Positions 61,416-64,000 of a stretch of DNA of 64,000 nt are shown one piece after another. The notes under the pieces are model-generated. The model searched no databases. It was not told where the DNA came from and was given only the letters and a program-made list of their open reading frames with translations. The stretch is from Streptomyces sp. NBC_00448 (GTDB lineage: Bacteria > Actinomycetota > Actinomycetes > Streptomycetales > Streptomycetaceae). The position numbers were made by a program, and so were the translations under genes. The stretch's first letter is position 1; each line of letters starts with the position of its first letter. The stretch lies in the NCBI RefSeq assembly GCF_036014115.1, contig NZ_CP107913.1, positions 7,495,501-7,559,500 on the forward strand. Direction: 5' to 3'.

Positions 61416-62708
61416 GTGACGGGCGATCCGGCGGAAGCAGTGGAAGCAGCGGAAGAAGGTACGGCCGCGATGTCAGCAGACGCAGGACCCCGGCCGGCCA
61501 CCGGCGGCCGTACCCCGGCCAAGCCCGTCGGGGTGGTGGGCGCCGGGCTGGTCGGCCTGGCCGTGGCGCGCCGACTGGCCCTGCGCGGGGCCGAGGTGGT
61601 CGTCTTCGACAAGGAGGCGGAGGTCGCCGTGCACCAGTCGGGGCACAACTCCGGTGTCGTCCACTCCGGCCTGTACTACCCGCCCGGCTCGCTCAAGGCC
61701 ACGCTGTGCCGGCGCGGGGTCGGGCTGCTCAAGGACTTCTGCGCGCGGCACGAGCTGCCGTACCGGGAGATCGGCAAGGTCGTCGTCGCGCACTCGCCCG
61801 CCGAGGTGGAGCGGCTGGGCGTGCTGGAGGAGCGGGCCCGCGCCAACGGCGTGCCCGGGGTGCGCCGGCTCGACCCGGCCGCGCTGCGCGACATCGAGCC
61901 CGAGGTCAGGGGGTTGGCCGCGCTGCACTCCCCGACCACCGCCATCGTCGACTTCCGCGCGGTGGCGCGGGCGATGGCCGGCGAGGTGGCCGCGGCCGGT
62001 GGGCGGCTGCTGCTCGGCAGCGAGGTCACCGCGATCCGGCCCGGGCCGGGCGACGGCGTCACCGTGGTCTGCGGCCCGCAGGCGTACGCGCTGCGCGGTG
62101 CGGTGATCTGCGCGGGACTGCAGTCCGACACGGTGGCGCGACTGGCGGGTGACGCGCCCTCGCCCGCGATCCTGGCGTTCCGCGGCGAGTACTACCGGCT
62201 CCGTCCGGAGCGGGCCGGGCTGGTGCGCGGGCTGGTCTACCCGGTGCCGGACCCGGCGTACCCGTTCCTCGGCGTGCACCTCACGCCCCGGGTGGACGGG
62301 AGTGTCGACATCGGCCCGAACGCCGTGCTCGCGCTGGCCCGCGAGGGCTACCGGCGCCGCGACGTCAACCCGCGCGAACTGGGCCGGGCGCTGGCCTGGC
62401 CCGGCACCCGCCGGCTGGCCCGACGGCACTGGCGGGCCGGGCTGCACGAACTGCACGGTTCGCTGTCGAAGCGCGCCTTCACCGCCGAGGCCGCGCGCTA
62501 CGTCCCCGCCCTGACCCCCGCGGACCTGGTGGCCGCGCCGGCCGGCGTCCGCGCGCAGGCGCTCGACGAACACGGCGACCTCGTCGACGACTTCAGGATC
62601 TCCGCACTCGGCCCGGTCACCGCCGTACGCAACGCCCCCTCTCCCGCGGCCACTTCGTGCCTGGCCATCGCGGAACACGTGGTCGAGCGGCTGACCTTCC
62701 CGAGCTGA
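61416..62708 (+). CDS. lhgO: L-2-hydroxyglutarate oxidase
   Basis: 430 residues from the GTG at 61416 (412 from the ATG at 61470, which has GGAAGAAGG 10 nt upstream). FAD dinucleotide-binding motif VGVVGAGLVGLAVARRLALR, VHQSGHNSGVVHSGLYYPPG (family signature) and IGPNAVLALAREGY. Oxidizes L-2-hydroxyglutarate, a by-product of central metabolism, to 2-oxoglutarate at the membrane or cytosol side. Likely monocistronic, since it has its own -10 box. Confidence 0.9.
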   Translation: MTGDPAEAVEAAEEGTAAMSADAGPRPATGGRTPAKPVGVVGAGLVGLAVARRLALRGAEVVVFDKEAEVAVHQSGHNSGVVHSGLYYPPGSLKATLCRRGVGLLKDFCARHELPYREIGKVVVAHSPAEVERLGVLEERARANGVPGVRRLDPAALRDIEPEVRGLAALHSPTTAIVDFRAVARAMAGEVAAAGGRLLLGSEVTAIRPGPGDGVTVVCGPQAYALRGAVICAGLQSDTVARLAGDAPSPAILAFRGEYYRLRPERAGLVRGLVYPVPDPAYPFLGVHLTPRVDGSVDIGPNAVLALAREGYRRRDVNPRELGRALAWPGTRRLARRHWRAGLHELHGSLSKRAFTAEAARYVPALTPADLVAAPAGVRAQALDEHGDLVDDFRISALGPVTAVRNAPSPAATSCLAIAEHVVERLTFPS

Positions 62709-62731
62709 CTTCCCGAGCTGACCTTCCCGAG
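62691..62731. repeat. Three short direct repeats at the lhgO stop
   Basis: CTGACCTTCCCGAG, CTGACTTCCCGAG and CTGACCTTCCCGAG follow one another (62691-62731). The stop codon lies in the second unit. Confidence 0.7.
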
Positions 62732-62789
62732 CGGATCAGCCGCGCCGGGCGACGGGCGAAGGGCGACCAGCGTCCGGCCGGTTCCCGGG

Positions 62790-64000
62790 TCATGCGGGCG
62801 GCGCCCCCGTCTCGGTCAACTCGCCACCGGCCAGCCGCAGCCACCGGTCCACGCCGATCCGCTCCAGGAACCGCTCGTCGTGGCTGACCACCACGAACGC
62901 GCCCCGGTACGCCGTCAGGGCGCTCTCCAGCCGCCCGGCGCTGACCAGGTCGAGGTTGTTCGTCGGCTCGTCCAGGAGCAGCAGTTGCGGGGCCGGCTCC
63001 GCGCACAGCACGCAGGCGAGGGTGGCGCGCAGCCGCTCGCCGCCGGACAGCACCCCGACCGGGAGGTGGGCGCGGGCACCGCGGAAGAGGAAGCGCGCGA
63101 GCAGGGTCATCCGGTCCGCCTCCGTACGGTGCGGCGCGAACGCGGCGAAGTTCTCGGCGACCGTACGGTCCAGGTCCAGCAGGTCCAGCCGCTGCGAGAG
63201 GTAGGCGATCCGTCCGTCGGCCCGCCTGATCCGCCCGCTCCGTGCGTCGAGCCGGGCGCCGGAGCCGGGGTCGGAACCGGTACCGGCTTCGGAATCGGTA
63301 CCGGCGTCGGCTCCGGATGAGTCGTCGGGGCCGACGGAGCCCTGGATCAGCCGCAGCAGCGTCGTCTTGCCCGCGCCGTTGGGGCCGGTCAGCGCGATGC
63401 GCTCGGGCCCCCGGACGGTCAGGTCGACTCCCGCGCCGGCGAACACCTCCCGGCCGCCGAGCCGTACCCGCATCCCCTCGCCGAGGAAGACGGTGCGCCC
63501 GGCGGGGACCTCGGTGTCCGGCAGTTCCAGGGTGATGCCCTGCTCGTCGCGCAGCGCCCGCTCGGCGTCGTCGAGCCGGGCCCTGGCGTCGCCGACCCGG
63601 GCGGCGTGCGTCTGCCCGGCCCGGCCCGCGGACTCCTGGGCGCCGCGTTTCATGGTGCCGGCGAAGATGCGCGGCAGGCCCGCGCTCTTGAGGGTGCGGG
63701 CGGCGTTGCCCGCGCGGCGCTCGGCCCGCTCGCGGGCCTGCTGCAACTCCCGCTTCTCCCGCTTCCACTCCTGCTCCGCGCTGCGGACGTTCTTCTCCGC
63801 GACCTCCCGCTCGGCCCGCACGGCCTCCTCGTACGCGGTGAAGTTGCCCCCGTACAGGCGCAGTTCACCGCTGTCGAGTTCGGCGATGCGCTCCATACGG
63901 TCGAGCAGCGCGCGGTCGTGGCTGACCAGCAGCAGGCAGCCGTGCCACTCCTCCAGCACGTCGTACAGCCGGTGGCGGGCGTCGAGGTCGAGGTTGTTCG
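62790..64000 (-). CDS. ABC-F family ATPase, 3' part (partial)
   Basis: The frame leaves the right edge at 64000, so the N-terminal part of the first ABC domain is missing. Visible: the end of domain 1 (NNLDLDARHRLYDVLEEWHG, LLVSHDRALLDRM), a charged linker about 100 residues long, then domain 2 with LTGPNGAGKTTLLRL, VLSGGERLRATLACVLCA, LLLLDEPTNNLDLVSAGRLE and VVSHDERFLERIGV. A Ser/Gly/Asp-rich insertion lies between its Walker A and Q-loop. ABC-F proteins act on the ribosome as translation factors or antibiotic-resistance proteins; there are no membrane segments. Confidence 0.88.
   Translation of the reverse strand, partial: NNLDLDARHRLYDVLEEWHGCLLLVSHDRALLDRMERIAELDSGELRLYGGNFTAYEEAVRAEREVAEKNVRSAEQEWKREKRELQQARERAERRAGNAARTLKSAGLPRIFAGTMKRGAQESAGRAGQTHAARVGDARARLDDAERALRDEQGITLELPDTEVPAGRTVFLGEGMRVRLGGREVFAGAGVDLTVRGPERIALTGPNGAGKTTLLRLIQGSVGPDDSSGADAGTDSEAGTGSDPGSGARLDARSGRIRRADGRIAYLSQRLDLLDLDRTVAENFAAFAPHRTEADRMTLLARFLFRGARAHLPVGVLSGGERLRATLACVLCAEPAPQLLLLDEPTNNLDLVSAGRLESALTAYRGAFVVVSHDERFLERIGVDRWLRLAGGELTETGAPPA

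Overview
The window is very GC-rich actinomycete chromosome, almost certainly from a Streptomyces species or a close member of the Streptomycetaceae. The case rests on codon use (G/C at nearly every third position), frequent GTG starts and 4-nt overlaps, and gene families typical of the group: a SARP regulator, a SAV2148-type HEPN protein, a GPP34 protein, a PPK2 end and the sir-cysH-cysC-cysD-cysN-ssu cluster. There is also a dispersed intergenic sequence (GCGGGGAACTGCGCGAC) that I know from Streptomyces genomes. I see no rRNA, tRNA, CRISPR array, prophage, transposase or biosynthetic gene cluster.

Left part (1-22,955). The 3' end of a polyphosphate kinase 2 gene is followed by treZ. About 10.8 kb further on come treY and glgX, which complete the glycogen-to-trehalose route. 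Between treZ and treY lie mostly regulatory and accessory genes: a GNAT acetyltransferase, a dihydrolipoyl dehydrogenase facing a LysR regulator, an XRE regulator, an SDR, an alpha/beta hydrolase and a SARP/BTAD regulator. This stretch also holds a decayed pair, an M20 amidohydrolase and an AsnC/Lrp regulator, which look like the two ends of a divergent gene pair whose middle was deleted. After glgX come the HEPN protein, a DnaQ-like exonuclease, an APH-type kinase, and a STAS-like protein convergent with an ECF sigma factor that has a SnoaL-like tail.

Middle part (23,035-39,198). An MMPL exporter is followed by a complete assimilatory sulfate/sulfonate operon on the minus strand. In transcription order it runs: 27-aa cysteine-containing leader peptide, sulfite reductase, small zinc-ribbon protein, APS reductase, APS kinase, the two ATP sulfurylase subunits, a sulfonate-type ABC importer (SBP, ATPase, permease) and a sirohydrochlorin chelatase that supplies the siroheme of the reductase. 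A GAF-domain regulator and an AidB-like acyl-CoA dehydrogenase follow.

Right part (39,217-64,000). BrkB/YihY membrane protein, AraC-type regulator, VOC protein, secreted alginate-lyase-family enzyme with a GGAAA-type operator, molybdate importer modABC, and a full potassium-stress locus (kdpD, a 27-aa membrane peptide, kdpF, A, B, C, E). Both kdp promoter regions carry the same 11-bp-spaced direct repeat, a candidate KdpE box. The end holds a metallophosphoesterase, a GPP34 protein, a cytochrome P450, a RecF/SMC-like ATPase, an epoxide hydrolase, an L-2-hydroxyglutarate oxidase and the 3' part of an ABC-F gene.

The most unusual non-coding signal is a pair of roughly 157-bp palindromic elements (12,768-12,926 and 25,482-25,639). 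They share internal sequence, yet each has its own perfectly self-complementary terminal arms. That pattern points to selected base pairing.
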